64,000 nt of DNA. Origin: Coralloluteibacterium stylophorae (GTDB lineage: Bacteria; Pseudomonadota; Gammaproteobacteria; Xanthomonadales; Xanthomonadaceae). The position numbers were made by a program, and so were the translations under genes. This document shows, piece by piece, positions 43,986 through 54,665 of the stretch (within the stretch, counting starts at the first letter, position 1; every line of letters starts with the position of its first letter). The stretch lies in the NCBI RefSeq assembly GCF_018122625.2, contig NZ_JAGQFT020000002.1, positions 62,001 through 126,000 of the forward strand. The letters run 5' to 3'. Under the pieces are notes generated by a model. It was not told the origin of the DNA. It saw only the letters and a program-made list of their open reading frames with translations, and did not search any database.

Positions 43986-45744
43986 CGGCGGACTGCGGGT
44001 CGCCCTGCTCGCGCGCGCCGGCGCCGCGCGGGAACAGCTCCGCCAGGCGCTCGTCGAGCATGGCGCCGTGCTCGTGGCGGAGGGCGATCCGGCGGAGCTG
44101 GATCCGGGCCACGTCGCCGCGCAGGCACCGCAGGTGCTGCTGGTGGGCCTTGAGCCCGCCGTCGAGGACGCGCTGGAGCGCTTCGATGCGCTGGTCGACG
44201 ACGCCGCGATCGAGGTCGTCTACGACGACGTCGAGGTCACCGGCGGGCTCTCGGGCTGGGAGCGCGCGCGCTGGGTCCGGCACCTGGTCGCCAAGCTGCG
44301 CCGCGACGACGAGGTCCTGCCGCCGCCGCCAGAGGGCGCCGAGCCCCTGCCCGGCGGCGACAGCTACGTCGACCTCATCCCCACCGGCACCCTGGTCGGC
44401 GCCGAGGCGTCCGCCACGCCGGACGAGGTCGACGCGCAGCCCGCATCGGAGGCGGATGCACGGCCGCAGTCTTTCGCAGCGACCACCGCCATGGACGCCA
44501 TCCCCGTCGCCGCGGACGACGCCGGGAACCCCGCGCAGGCGCCGTCGTGGCAGATGGAGGATGCAGGGGCCGCGGAGTCCGATGGCCTGGCCGAAGACGC
44601 CGGCGCCATGCGGATCGACATCGGCTTCGTTACCGAGGACGACACCGCCGGGGACGGCGCCCAGGGTCTGGGCGAGCTGAGCGAGGAGGACCGCGCGCTG
44701 CTGGCGAGCTTCGATGCCGCTGCGGACGAGGATGCTCCGGCCGACGATGAGGCCGACGCGATCGAGTTCGAGTTCGCCGGGCTCGGCGAGGACGAGGGCG
44801 ATGCCGGCGACGGCGCGACGCCATACCACGACCTCGACGTCGCGGACCCGCAGGACGAGCCGCGGTACCAGCCCCTGCGCGAGCAGACGCCGCCCGCGCC
44901 CGGACCTGAGCCGGAAACCGCGGCCACGACCACCGCCGCGAGCGCGACCCCGACCGACCTCGCTTCCGACCGCGCCGGCTTCGGCAGCCTCAGCCTCGCG
45001 CCACTCGACGACGACGCGGCACCGCCGGTGACCGCGCCTGCGGCCCCGCGCGCGGCGGCGACGCCCGGCCGCGACTGGCGCGAGATCGACATCTCCGGGC
45101 TCAGCCTGGTCGAGGACGAGCCTGCCGATGCCGAGGCCCCTGCCGCCGGCGGGGAGGCGCAGGACGTGGCCGCGCCGACCGCGGCCGACCGCGCGGCCGA
45201 GGACGAGGCTGCCGGCAACGGTTCGCCGGCGCGCGCGATCCTGCTGCTCGCCGGGCTCGGCGGGCCCGACGCGGTGCGCCAGTTCCTGGGCGCGCTGCCG
45301 GATCGCCTGCGCGTGCCGGTCCTGCTGTGGCAGAAGCTGGACGGTGCGCGTCACGACCGTCTGGTCGCCCAGCTCGGCCGCGCCAGCGTGCTGCCGGTGT
45401 ATCTCGCGCAGGAGGGGCAGACCGCCCGCGCCGGTCAGGTCGCCGTGCTGCCGGAGACGGTCACCGCGGTGGACGAGGGCGACGGTGTCGTGCGCTTCGT
45501 CGCCGGTGCTCCCGACATGCAGGCCCTGGTCCGCGTCGCGGGCGGCGTCAGCGTCCTGCTCAGCGGTGCCGACCTGGCCGCGGTCGAGCCGGCGGTGCTC
45601 AGCGTCGCCATCGGCGGACTGGCCCTGGCGCAGGACCCGGGCACCTGCTTCGACGCCGCCGCCGCGACCGCGCTGGCGGCGCGGGGCGGGACCGCTGGCG
45701 CGCCGGCGGCACTCGCCGCGCTGGCCGTCGCCCACTTCGCCTGA
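43978..45744 (+). CDS. chpB: ChpB: CheB-like protein with degenerate methylesterase domain
   Basis: The 588-aa product has an N-terminal pseudo-receiver (about 1-105, no phospho-acceptor Asp in PQVLLVGLEP), a long acidic Ala/Asp linker and a C-terminal CheB-like fold (about 418-588). Aligned by eye to Salmonella CheB, the nucleophile loop GASTGG is LAGLGG (residues 424-429), so the catalytic Ser is Gly. The QH motif with the catalytic His is QK. The GMGxDG motif with the Asp is SGADLAA. All three catalytic residues appear lost. It sits between chpA (8-base overlap) and chpC, the normal place of chpB. A non-enzymatic scaffold or vestige is likelier than a working methylesterase. Confidence 0.8.
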
Positions 45745-45772
45745 TCCGCATCCATCATTCCGGGCATCGAGC

Positions 45773-46243
45773 ATGAGCATCCACCAGCGCGACATCCGAG
45801 GCGTCCTGATCGCCGTGACCGGCGGGCGCCTGCTGCTGCCGAACGCCTCGGTCGCCGAGGTCATCACCTATTCGGTACCCGAATCGGTTCCCGGCGCGCC
45901 GGACTGGCTCCTGGGCCGCACGCCATGGCGCGGCTGGCGGCTGCCGCTGGTGTCGTTCACGACGCTCGCAGACTGGGGCCGGGAGCGCGGCGAGCAGGGC
46001 GCCAAGGTCGCGATCATCAAGCTGCTCGCGCGCAATCCGCGGCTTCCCTATGTCGCCGTGGTCTCGCACGGATTCCCGCGCCTGGTCACGGTGTCGGCGG
46101 ATGCGCTCGTGCCGGTCGAAGGCGGCGACGCACCGGGCGGCGCCGTGCATTCGCGGGTGCTGCTGAACGAGGAGGCGGCGGCGATTCCCGACCTCGACAT
46201 GATCGAGCGCCTGCTCGAGCAGACGCTGTACGCCGCGGCCTGA
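45773..46243 (+). CDS. chpC: CheW-like protein ChpC
   Basis: The 156-aa protein is a CheW-domain adaptor. The family pattern is visible as DIRGVLIAVTGGRLLLPNASVAEVI near the start and WRGWRLPLVSFTTLADW in the middle. By position after chpB it is ChpC of the Chp system and may link the kinase to other receptors. The ATG at 45773 lies 28 bases after the chpB stop. It ends the operon and converges on rsmE. Confidence 0.85.
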   Translation: MSIHQRDIRGVLIAVTGGRLLLPNASVAEVITYSVPESVPGAPDWLLGRTPWRGWRLPLVSFTTLADWGRERGEQGAKVAIIKLLARNPRLPYVAVVSHGFPRLVTVSADALVPVEGGDAPGGAVHSRVLLNEEAAAIPDLDMIERLLEQTLYAAA

Positions 46244-46261
46244 GTCCGCGGCGAAGGCGGT

Positions 46262-46993
46262 TCAGCCGAGATCGCCGAAGCGCGCCAGCAGCGCTGCGAG
46301 GACCGCGAGACCGGCGGTCTCGGTGCGCAGGATCCGCGGCCCGAACCGCAGTCCCCGGAAATCCGCCGCGGCCAGCGTCGCCAGGTCGCGCTCCGACAGC
46401 CCGCCCTCCGGACCGATCACCACCGTCACGCGGTCGGGCGCGGCAGGCAGGTCGCCGAGGCCGGTGCCGGCCTGCGGGTCCAGGATCAGCCGCAGCCCGG
46501 CGGGGCGGGTGGCGGCGAAATCGGCGAGCGCGGTCGGTTCGTACAGCTCCGGCAGGCGTGAGCGTCCGCACTGCTCGCAGGCACTGGCGATGACCGCCTG
46601 CCAGTGCGCCATGCGCCGGTCCGCCCGCTCGCCGCCCAGGCGCACCTCGGTGCGCTCGGTAACCAGCGGCACGATCGCGGCCACGCCGAGTTCGGTGGCC
46701 TTCTGCAGGATCAGGTCCATCTTGTCGCCCCGCGCCAGTGCCTGCGCGAGCACGATGCGCAGCGGCGCTTCGGTGGCGACCGGCGTGGCGCCCTCGATCT
46801 CGACCTCGGCCGCCTTCTTCTGCGCGCCGGTGATCCGCGCCGCGTAGTCGTGGCCATCGCCGTTGAAGAGCACACAGGCGTCGCCCACCTGCAGGCGCAG
46901 CACCCGCAGCAGATGCACGCTCGCGTCCTCGGGCAGGGTCAGGCGCGCGCCCACGGCGAGCGGCGCCGCGATGTGGCTGCGGGTCAGGCGCAC
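46262..46993 (-). CDS. rsmE: 16S rRNA (uracil1498-N3)-methyltransferase
   Basis: RsmE methylates U1498 of 16S rRNA with S-adenosylmethionine. The 243-aa SPOUT protein has HLLRVLRLQVGD, KATELGVAAIVPLVTERTEV, VVIGPEGGLSERD and LGPRILRTETA-like FGPRILRTETAG. The GTG at 46993 gives the family start VRLTRSH and overlaps the end of bioA by ten bases. Confidence 0.95.
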   Translation of the reverse strand: MRLTRSHIAAPLAVGARLTLPEDASVHLLRVLRLQVGDACVLFNGDGHDYAARITGAQKKAAEVEIEGATPVATEAPLRIVLAQALARGDKMDLILQKATELGVAAIVPLVTERTEVRLGGERADRRMAHWQAVIASACEQCGRSRLPELYEPTALADFAATRPAGLRLILDPQAGTGLGDLPAAPDRVTVVIGPEGGLSERDLATLAAADFRGLRFGPRILRTETAGLAVLAALLARFGDLG

Positions 46994-48372
46994 GCGACGG
47001 CCTCGTCGATGGCGGCGCGCGTGGTCTCCGCCAGGAGCGCCAGCTCCTCCTCGCCGACGCAGTAGGGCGGCATCCAGTAGAGGATGTCGCCCAGCGGGCG
47101 CAGCACGACGCCGCGGGCGAGCGCGGCGCGATAGGCGTGCAGGCCGATGCGCCGCTGCGCCGGGAAGGGCTTGCGCCCGCCGCGCGCGGCCACGAGCTCC
47201 ATCGCCACGACCATGCCGACCTGCCGGACCTCGGCCACGTGCGGATGCGCGCGCAGCGGCGCCGCGAGCTCGGCCATGCGCGCGGCGGTGCCGCGGTTGC
47301 GGGCGACGACGTCGTCCTGTTCGAAGATGCCGAGCGTCGCCAGCGCCGCGGCGCAGGCGATCGGGTTGCCGGAATAGCTGTGCGAGTGCAGGAAGGCGCG
47401 TTCGCGGCTGTCGTCGAGGAAGGCGTCGTAGGTCGCCTGCGTGGCGAGCACCGCCGACAGCGGCATGAAGCCGCCGGTCAGCCCCTTGGACAGGCACAGG
47501 AAATCCGGCTGGATCCTCGCCTGCTCGCAGGCGAACAGCGTCCCGGTGCGGCCGAAGCCGGTGGCGATCTCGTCGGCGATCAGGTGCACGCCGTGGGCGT
47601 CGCACAGCGCGCGCGCGCGGGCGAGGTAGGCCGGGTGGTGCATGCGCATCCCGCCGGCGCACTGCAGCAGCGGCTCGAGGATCAATGCGCTGACGGTGTC
47701 GCCGTGCTCCTCGAGCAGCGCGGCGAGGGCATCGGCCGCGCGGTGCGCGCAGGCCTCGGCGTCCTCGCCGGGATGCGCGTCCCACGCGTCCGGCGAGGGC
47801 GCGAACAGGGGCTGCAGCAGCAGCGGCGCGTAGACGCGGCGGTACAGCGGAACGTCGCCCACGGCCAGGGCGCCGAGCGTCTCGCCGTGGTAGCCACCGG
47901 TCAGCGCGACGAAGCGCGTGCGGCGCTCGTCGCCGCGGTTGCGATGGCTGTGGAAGCTCATCTTCAGCGCGACTTCCACCGCCGCCGAACCGTTGTCGGC
48001 GTAGAACACCTTGGTCAGCGGCGCGCGTCCGGCTTCGCGCGGCGCAACCGCCAGCAGGCGCTCGGCCAGCTCGACCGCGGGCGCGTGCGAGAAGCCGGCC
48101 AGGATCACGTGCTCCAGCGACGTCGCCTGGCGCGCGATGGCCGCGGCGATGCGCGGCTCCGCGTGGCCGAACAGGTTGGTCCACCAGGAACTGACCGCAT
48201 CGAGGTAGCGGCGGCCGTCGACGCCCACCAGCCAGGCGCCCTCGCCGCGCTCGATCGGGACCAGGGGCAGCGTGTCGGGATGCTCGCGCATCTGTGTGCA
48301 CGGGTGCCAGAGCACGTCGAGGTCGCGTCTGCGCCAGCCCTCGGCGCTCTCGGGGGAATGCGGGGAAGACAT
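46984..48372 (-). CDS. bioA: Adenosylmethionine-8-amino-7-oxononanoate aminotransferase
   Basis: BioA transfers an amino group from S-adenosylmethionine to 8-amino-7-oxononanoate (KAPA) in biotin synthesis. The 462-aa class III aminotransferase has WHPCTQM, SSWWTNLFGHAEPRI, GGYHGET, IADEIATGFGRTGTLFA and the PLP lysine in CLSKGLTGG. Other bio genes are not nearby. It is divergent from nudE. Confidence 0.96.
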   Translation of the reverse strand: MSSPHSPESAEGWRRRDLDVLWHPCTQMREHPDTLPLVPIERGEGAWLVGVDGRRYLDAVSSWWTNLFGHAEPRIAAAIARQATSLEHVILAGFSHAPAVELAERLLAVAPREAGRAPLTKVFYADNGSAAVEVALKMSFHSHRNRGDERRTRFVALTGGYHGETLGALAVGDVPLYRRVYAPLLLQPLFAPSPDAWDAHPGEDAEACAHRAADALAALLEEHGDTVSALILEPLLQCAGGMRMHHPAYLARARALCDAHGVHLIADEIATGFGRTGTLFACEQARIQPDFLCLSKGLTGGFMPLSAVLATQATYDAFLDDSRERAFLHSHSYSGNPIACAAALATLGIFEQDDVVARNRGTAARMAELAAPLRAHPHVAEVRQVGMVVAMELVAARGGRKPFPAQRRIGLHAYRAALARGVVLRPLGDILYWMPPYCVGEEELALLAETTRAAIDEAVACA

Positions 48373-48377
48373 GGCGC

Positions 48378-48405
48378 GGCATGGTACATCCCCATGCCGG
48401 GGATG
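48378..48405. promoter_or_regulatory. Two overlapping inverted repeats between bioA and nudE
   Basis: GGCATGG (48378-48384) pairs with CCATGCC (48392-48398). CATCCCC (48387-48393) pairs with GGGGATG (48399-48405). They share bases and so cannot both form. They lie in the 107-base divergent promoter region just upstream of bioA. The E. coli BirA operator is not recognised here. Confidence 0.4.
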
Positions 48406-48479
48406 CCCGGAGCGCGCTGCTAGACTTCGGCGGATGCCGGCCGGGCCGCCGTGGTCCGGCCCCGAACCGTGGAGCGCGC

Positions 48480-49057
48480 GTGGCCCACAGCGACAGTCCC
48501 GACCGTCCCCTGATCCCGCCGGTGATCCACCGCGTGCGTGCGCGCGAGGAGGCCGACCGCATCGTCGAGACGGTCGACCTGGAGTTCAGCAACGGCGAGC
48601 GGCGGCTCTACAGCCGCATCCGCGCGCGCGGCCAGGGTGCGGTGATCATCGCGGCGATGCCGGACCCGGAGACGGTGCTGCTGGTGCGCGAGTACGCCTG
48701 CGGCGTCGAGCGCTACGAACTCGGCCTGCCCAAGGGCCGCATCGACGGCGACGAGGGCGTGCTCGCCGCGGCCGACCGCGAGCTCAAGGAGGAGGTCGGC
48801 TTCGGCGCGCGCACCCTGACACAGCTGCGCAGCCTCAGCCTCGCTCCGAACTACATGACCCACCAGGCCTACGTGGTGCTGGCCGAGGACCTCTACCCCG
48901 AGCGCCTGCCGGGCGACGAGCCCGAGGAGCTCGAGGTTGTGCCGTGGAAGCTGGACGCGCTCGACGAACTGGTCCTGCGCGAGGACTGCTCGGACGGGCG
49001 TTCGCTGGCGGCCCTGTTCGTGGTGCGCGAGGTCGTGCGCGCCCGCGGGGCGTGCGC

Positions 49058-49061
<4 letters not shown>
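48480..49061 (+). CDS. nudE: NudE-type Nudix hydrolase (ADP compounds hydrolase)
   Basis: This 193-aa Nudix enzyme splits ADP-ribose-like and dinucleotide substrates. The Nudix box GRIDGDEGVLAAADRELKEEVGF fits G-x5-E-x7-REL-x-EE-x-G. The GTG at 48480 is preceded by GGAG and starts the conserved region. Its stop overlaps the start of cysQ by four bases. Confidence 0.9.
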
Positions 49062-49838
<777 letters not shown>

Positions 49839-49846
<8 letters not shown>

Positions 49847-50657
49847 GGCCAGGCCGGACCCGGGCGACATCGCCGGCCTGCTCGCGGTGATGGCGCGCCT
49901 GCGCGATCCCGAACGCGGCTGCCCATGGGACCTGCAGCAGCGCTTCGAGACGATCGCGCCGTACACGATCGAGGAGGCCTACGAGGTCGCCGACGCGATC
50001 GACCGCGGCGACCTCGACGACCTGCGCGACGAACTGGGCGACCTGCTGCTGCAGGTGGTGTTCCACGCGCGCATGGCCGAGGAGGCGGGCCGCTTCGGCT
50101 TCGCCGAGGTGGTCGCGGGCATCCGCGACAAGATGCTGCGCCGGCATCCGCACGTGTTCGGCGATGCGCGCGCCGGCGATGCCGCCGCCGACTGGGAGGC
50201 GATCAAGCGCCGGGAGCGACGGGACCGTGGCGCGGCCGACACCTCGGCGCTGGCCGGCATCGGCCGCGGCATCCCGGAATGGCAGCGGGCGCTCAAGCTG
50301 CAGGCGCGCGCGGCGAGGACGGGCTTCGAGTGGCCGGCACCGGGGCCGGTGCTGGACAAGCTTGCCGAGGAACTCGCGGAAGTGCGGGCGGAATTCGATG
50401 CGGTCGCCGCCGAGCCGGAGGACGCCGCCGCGCAGGACCGGCTCGAGGACGAGCTCGGCGACGTGCTGTTCGTGGCGGTCAACCTGGCCCGGCACGGACG
50501 CGTCGACCCCGGCACCGCGCTGCGGCGGGCGAATGCCAAGTTCGAGCGGCGCTTCCGCCGCATGGAGGCGCTGGCGGCGGCGGACGGGCTGGTCTTCGAG
50601 CAGCTCGGCCTGGCCGAGCAGGACGCGCTGTGGGCGCGCGCCAAGCGCGAGGAATGA
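49839..50657 (+). CDS. mazG: Nucleoside triphosphate pyrophosphohydrolase MazG
   Basis: The 272-aa protein has two MazG domains: CPWDLQQRFETIAPYTIEEAYEVADAI...LRDELGDLLLQVVFHARMAEE, and a second, LEDELGDVLFVAVNLARH. It hydrolyses NTPs to NMP and pyrophosphate, clearing aberrant nucleotides and affecting ppGpp signalling in E. coli. It is the last gene of the nudE-cysQ-mazG operon. Confidence 0.95.
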
Positions 50658-50739
50658 ACGGGCGTCGGCGCTGCGCCGCAACGTGCGCGCGCCGGCGCGG
50701 ATGCGCACCATGCTCGGCCCGCTCCGCCGGGAGACGCCC

Positions 50740-51042
50740 ATGTCCCGATTCGCCAGCTTCCGCGAGTTCTATCCCTTCTACCTGAGCGAGCACGCCCACC
50801 CGGTCTCGCGCCGGCTGCACTTCCTCGGCAGCTGCGGCGCCGTGCTGCTGGTGGCGCTCGCCGCGGCCACGGCCAGCGCGTGGTGGCTGCTGGCCGCGCT
50901 GGTCTGCGGCTACGCGTTCGCCTGGGTCGGGCACTTCTTCTTCGAGAAGAACCGCCCGGCGACCTTCCGCCACCCGCTCTATTCCTTCCTCGGCGACTGG
51001 GCGATGTTCGCCGACATCCTGCGCGGCCGGATCCGCCTCTGA
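50740..51042 (+). CDS. DUF962 / Mpo1-like membrane protein
   Basis: The 100-aa product has two hydrophobic helices and the DUF962 pattern FREFYPFYLSEHAHPVSRRLHFLG, then AWVGHFFFEKNRPATFRHPLYSFLGDWAMF. Yeast Mpo1 of this family is an Fe(II) dioxygenase of 2-hydroxy fatty acids, and the His positions match in outline; the bacterial role is unproven. I chose the ATG at 50740 because GGGAG lies seven bases before it. It converges on the next gene with four bases between. Confidence 0.85.
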   Translation: MSRFASFREFYPFYLSEHAHPVSRRLHFLGSCGAVLLVALAAATASAWWLLAALVCGYAFAWVGHFFFEKNRPATFRHPLYSFLGDWAMFADILRGRIRL

Positions 51043-51046
51043 CGCG

Positions 51047-51397
51047 TCAGTCCAGGAAGATCAGCCAGCTGGCCAGCACGATCAGGGCGAAGCCGGCGAG
51101 ATGGTTCCAGCGCAGCGACTCGCCGAGGTAGAGCACCGAGAACGCGGCGAAGACCGCCAGGGTGATCACCTCCTGGATCGTCTTGAGCTGCGCGGCCGAA
51201 TAGACCTGGTGGCCGATGCGGTTGGCCGGCACCGCCAGCCAGTACTCGAACAGCGCGATCGCCCAGCTGGCGAAGACGACGATCCACAGCGGCGCCTTCG
51301 GGAACTTCAGGTGCCCGTACCAGGCGAACGTCATGAACACGTTCGAGGCCAGCAGCAGGGCGATGGGGGCGAGGAAGGACGCGGCTTGGCTGGGCAT
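51047..51397 (-). CDS. DUF486 family membrane protein
   Basis: The 116-aa protein has four hydrophobic helices. FMTFAWYGHLKF, IALFEYWLAVPANRIG and YSAAQLKTIQEVITL are conserved in the DUF486/DMT-like family. Function is unknown; the fold resembles small multidrug-resistance transporters. The start is ATG 51397. Confidence 0.85.
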   Translation of the reverse strand: MPSQAASFLAPIALLLASNVFMTFAWYGHLKFPKAPLWIVVFASWAIALFEYWLAVPANRIGHQVYSAAQLKTIQEVITLAVFAAFSVLYLGESLRWNHLAGFALIVLASWLIFLD

Positions 51398-51462
51398 GGG
51401 GGCAGGGTGCACGGCGGGGGCGACAGCGTAATCCGCCGCCGCCCGCGCCGCCCGGACCAACC

Positions 51463-53952
51463 TCAGCCCTCGCGCAGTGCCCGCGCCGGCGGCGTGCGCA
51501 GCACGTGCCGCGTGCCGAAGCGGCCGGCGGCGATGGCGAGCAACAGGCCACCGGCCGCACCGCCCAGCAGGATCTCCCAGGGCAGTTCCAGTGCCATCTC
51601 GAACGCCTGCCGGGCCAGGATCTCGCCGGTGAGCACCGCGCCGAACACCGCCAGCAGCGCGGCCAGCCCGCCGAGGGTGGCGAACTCCACCGTTACCGCC
51701 GCCGCGAGCTGCCGCTTGCGGGCGCCGAGGGTGCGCAGCACCGCGCTTTCGAAGCGGCGTTCGGCCGCGGTCGACTGCAGCGCGGCCAGCAGCACCAGCA
51801 CGCCGGCGGCAAGACTGAAGCCCAGCACCAGCTGCACCGCCTGGGCGACGCGCTGCATCACCTCGCGCACCCGCGACAGGATCGCGTCGATGTCGATGAG
51901 GGTGACGTTGGGGAAGGCGCGGCTGACCTGGGCCAGCTCCGGGCCCCGGCCGCCGGGAAGGTGGAAGCTCGAGATCAGGCTGTAGCCGGCATCGCCGACC
52001 GCGCCGGCGTTGACCACCACGAAGAAGTTCACCCGGAACGAATCCCACTGCGCCTCGCGCAGGCTGGTGATCGCGAAGTCCAGCACCCGCTCGCCCACGC
52101 GCACGCTGAGCGTGTCACCCAGGGCCAGGCCGTAGCGCTCGGCGAACTCGCTCTCGACCGAGGCTTCCGCGGCGCTGCTGCCCGGCTCCCAGAAGCGGCC
52201 GGCGACGAGCGTGTTGGCCGGCGGGAAGGTGCTGCGCCAGGTGAAGTTGAGCGGGCGGTCGGGATCGCCGGAGCCGCCGCGGTCGTCGTCGTTGTCGCCG
52301 CGGCGCGGCGGCGGCGCGCCGTTGATGCCGACCAGGCGCCCGGTGCTGAACGGCTCGATCTGCACCTGGCTTGCGCCGAGCGCATCGAGGCGGGCCGCGA
52401 CCGCCTCGCGCTGGTCGGGCTGCACGTTCATCAGGAAGTAGTTCGGCGCATCCGGCGGCAGCCGCGCCTGGCACTGGCGGAGCAGAGCAGGGCCGATCGC
52501 GGCCAGCAGCAGCAGCGCGCACAGCGACAGCGACAGGCCCACGAGCTGCAGCACGCCGAGCCCGCGGCGGCGCAGCAGCGAGGCGAGCCCGAGGCGGGCC
52601 GCCCCGCGCAGGCGCGCCTGCACCCGTCCGAGCACCCACAGCAGCAGCGCGCCGAGCAGACCCGCCGACACGGCCAGGGCGCCGAGGCCGGCCATCACCC
52701 ACAGCGCCAGTTCCAGCTCGCGGGTGGCATAGACCGCAAGGCCCACGCTCGCCGCGAGCGCCGCCAGGTAGGCGAGCGCGGAGGTCGGCGGCAGGGTCGC
52801 GTAGCTGCGGTTGAGCACGCGCATCGGCGGCACCCCGCGCAGGCGCAACAGCGGCGGCAGGGCGAAGCCGACCAGCAGCACGATGCCGATCGCCGCGCCA
52901 GTGAGCGCCGGCGCCGCGTTCGGCAGCGGCAGGCGCGCCGGCAGCAGCGTGCCCAGGATCTCCACCAGTCCGGCCTGCGCGGCCATGCCGGCGGCGATGC
53001 CGAGAGCGCAGGCCGGCACCGCCAGCATCACCAGCTGCAGGGCGAGCGTGGCGAGGATGCGGTTCTGGCGCGCGCCCATGCAGCGCAGGATCGCCACCTG
53101 GTCGGTACGGCGCAGCGCGAAGCGGTTGGCCGCCAGCGCGGTGGCCACGCCCGCGAGCAGCACCGCGAGCAGCGCCGCCAGGGCGAGGAAGCGGCCGGCG
53201 CGCTCGAAAGCCTGGCCGACCGAGCGCTGGGCGTCGGCGAGGCTGACCATGCGGAAGCCCTCCGCGCGCGGCTGCACCCAGTCGCGGAAGGCGTCGACCG
53301 CCGCGGCGTCGCCGGCCACCATCAGCCGCTGCGAGACGCGGCTGCTCGGGCCGAGCAGCTCCGCACGCTCCACGTCGGCGAGGCTGACCAGCAGGCGCGG
53401 GGCGAGCTGCATCAGCTCGCCCGCCGCATCCGGCTCGGTGTGCAGGAGCCGGCTGACCCGAAGCGCGCCGTCGCCGAACTCGATGCTGTCGCCGACGTCG
53501 ACGCCGAGCGTCGACAGCAGCCGCGCGTCGGCGTAGGCCTCGCCCGGCGGCGGTGCGCGCGCGGGCTCGGGCGCGAGGCCGCTGCGTTCGCGCGCGACCT
53601 GCAGCGTCCCGCGCAGCGGGTAGCCGGCGTCGACCGCCTTGATCTCGGCGAGCTGGCTGGCGTCGCCGGCGAAGACCACGCTGGGGAACTCGACGATGCG
53701 CGCGGTGGCAAGCCCCTGCCGCTCGGCCTCCGCCTGCCAGGCCGGATCCGGCGCCTGGCGGCCGCGCACGCCGAAGTCGCCGCCGATGACCTCGGCGCCG
53801 CTGCGCTCCAGCGCCAGCTCGACGCGGTTGACGAGCGTGCCCACCGCCGTCATCACCGCCACGCCGAGCACCAGCGCGGCGAACACCGTCGCCAGGTCGC
53901 CGTGCCCGAACTCGCGGCGCAGCGAGCGCCAGGCGAAGCGGACGACGTTCAT
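51463..53952 (-). CDS. ybbP: ABC transporter permease, YbbP-like (FtsX family)
   Basis: The 829-aa inner-membrane protein has about ten membrane helices, with two FtsX-like modules and periplasmic domains between. YbbP-type permeases of the MacB/Lol superfamily do mechanical work on envelope molecules rather than classic transport; the substrate is unknown. Its start overlaps the stop of the ATPase gene by four bases, so the pair forms one transporter. Confidence 0.88.
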   Translation of the reverse strand: MNVVRFAWRSLRREFGHGDLATVFAALVLGVAVMTAVGTLVNRVELALERSGAEVIGGDFGVRGRQAPDPAWQAEAERQGLATARIVEFPSVVFAGDASQLAEIKAVDAGYPLRGTLQVARERSGLAPEPARAPPPGEAYADARLLSTLGVDVGDSIEFGDGALRVSRLLHTEPDAAGELMQLAPRLLVSLADVERAELLGPSSRVSQRLMVAGDAAAVDAFRDWVQPRAEGFRMVSLADAQRSVGQAFERAGRFLALAALLAVLLAGVATALAANRFALRRTDQVAILRCMGARQNRILATLALQLVMLAVPACALGIAAGMAAQAGLVEILGTLLPARLPLPNAAPALTGAAIGIVLLVGFALPPLLRLRGVPPMRVLNRSYATLPPTSALAYLAALAASVGLAVYATRELELALWVMAGLGALAVSAGLLGALLLWVLGRVQARLRGAARLGLASLLRRRGLGVLQLVGLSLSLCALLLLAAIGPALLRQCQARLPPDAPNYFLMNVQPDQREAVAARLDALGASQVQIEPFSTGRLVGINGAPPPRRGDNDDDRGGSGDPDRPLNFTWRSTFPPANTLVAGRFWEPGSSAAEASVESEFAERYGLALGDTLSVRVGERVLDFAITSLREAQWDSFRVNFFVVVNAGAVGDAGYSLISSFHLPGGRGPELAQVSRAFPNVTLIDIDAILSRVREVMQRVAQAVQLVLGFSLAAGVLVLLAALQSTAAERRFESAVLRTLGARKRQLAAAVTVEFATLGGLAALLAVFGAVLTGEILARQAFEMALELPWEILLGGAAGGLLLAIAAGRFGTRHVLRTPPARALREG

Positions 53953-54665
53953 GCCGCCTGCTCCTCGCGCAGGCGGCCGCCCTCGATGCGCAGCACGCGC
54001 TGGCAGCGGCGGGCGAGGGCGAGGTCGTGGGTGACCAGCACGAGCGTGGTGCCGGTGTCGCGGTTCATCGCGAACAGCAGGTCGCCGACGTGGCGCCCGG
54101 TGGCCTGGTCGAGGTTGCCGGTGGGCTCGTCGGCGAAGAGGATGCGCGGCCGCGCGACGAAGGCGCGCGCCAGGGCCACGCGCTGCTGTTCGCCGCCCGA
54201 CATCTGCCGCGGGTAGTGGCGACGGCGCGCGGTCAGCCCGACCGCCTCCAGCGCCGCGGCGACGCGGCCGCCGTCCTCCTGGCCGGCGAGCTCCAGCGGC
54301 AGCGCGACGTTCTCCTCGGCGGTCAGCGCCGGCAGGAGATGGAAGCTCTGGAACACGAAACCGACTTCGCGCGCACGCAGCGCCGCGCGCGCCTCCTCGT
54401 CCATCCGTTCAAGGTGCGCGCCGCCGAGCACGATCTCGCCGCGCGTGGGCACGTCGAGCCCGGCCAGCAGGCCCAGCAGCGTGGTCTTGCCCGAACCCGA
54501 GGCGCCGACGATGGCGACGCTTTCCCCGGGGTTCACGTGCAGCGTCACCCCCGCCAGTATCGTCAGTTCCCCTTCCGGTCCCTGCACCGACTTGCCGAGG
54601 TCCCGCACTGCAATGACCGCTTCCCCGCCTGCCGCTTCCGTGTCCGCCTGGATCTCGCGCTGCAT
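53949..54665 (-). CDS. ybbA: ABC transporter ATP-binding protein, YbbA-like
   Basis: The 238-aa LolD/MacB-type ATPase has Walker A GASGSGKTT, the signature SGGEQQR and Walker B ILFADEPT, and a VLVTHD switch. It energises the permease that follows. I chose ATG 54665, the only upstream ATG; its 5' end overlaps the divergent tesA gene by 53 bases. The tesA-ybbA-ybbP order is the same as in E. coli. Confidence 0.92.
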   Translation of the reverse strand: MQREIQADTEAAGGEAVIAVRDLGKSVQGPEGELTILAGVTLHVNPGESVAIVGASGSGKTTLLGLLAGLDVPTRGEIVLGGAHLERMDEEARAALRAREVGFVFQSFHLLPALTAEENVALPLELAGQEDGGRVAAALEAVGLTARRRHYPRQMSGGEQQRVALARAFVARPRILFADEPTGNLDQATGRHVGDLLFAMNRDTGTTLVLVTHDLALARRCQRVLRIEGGRLREEQAA

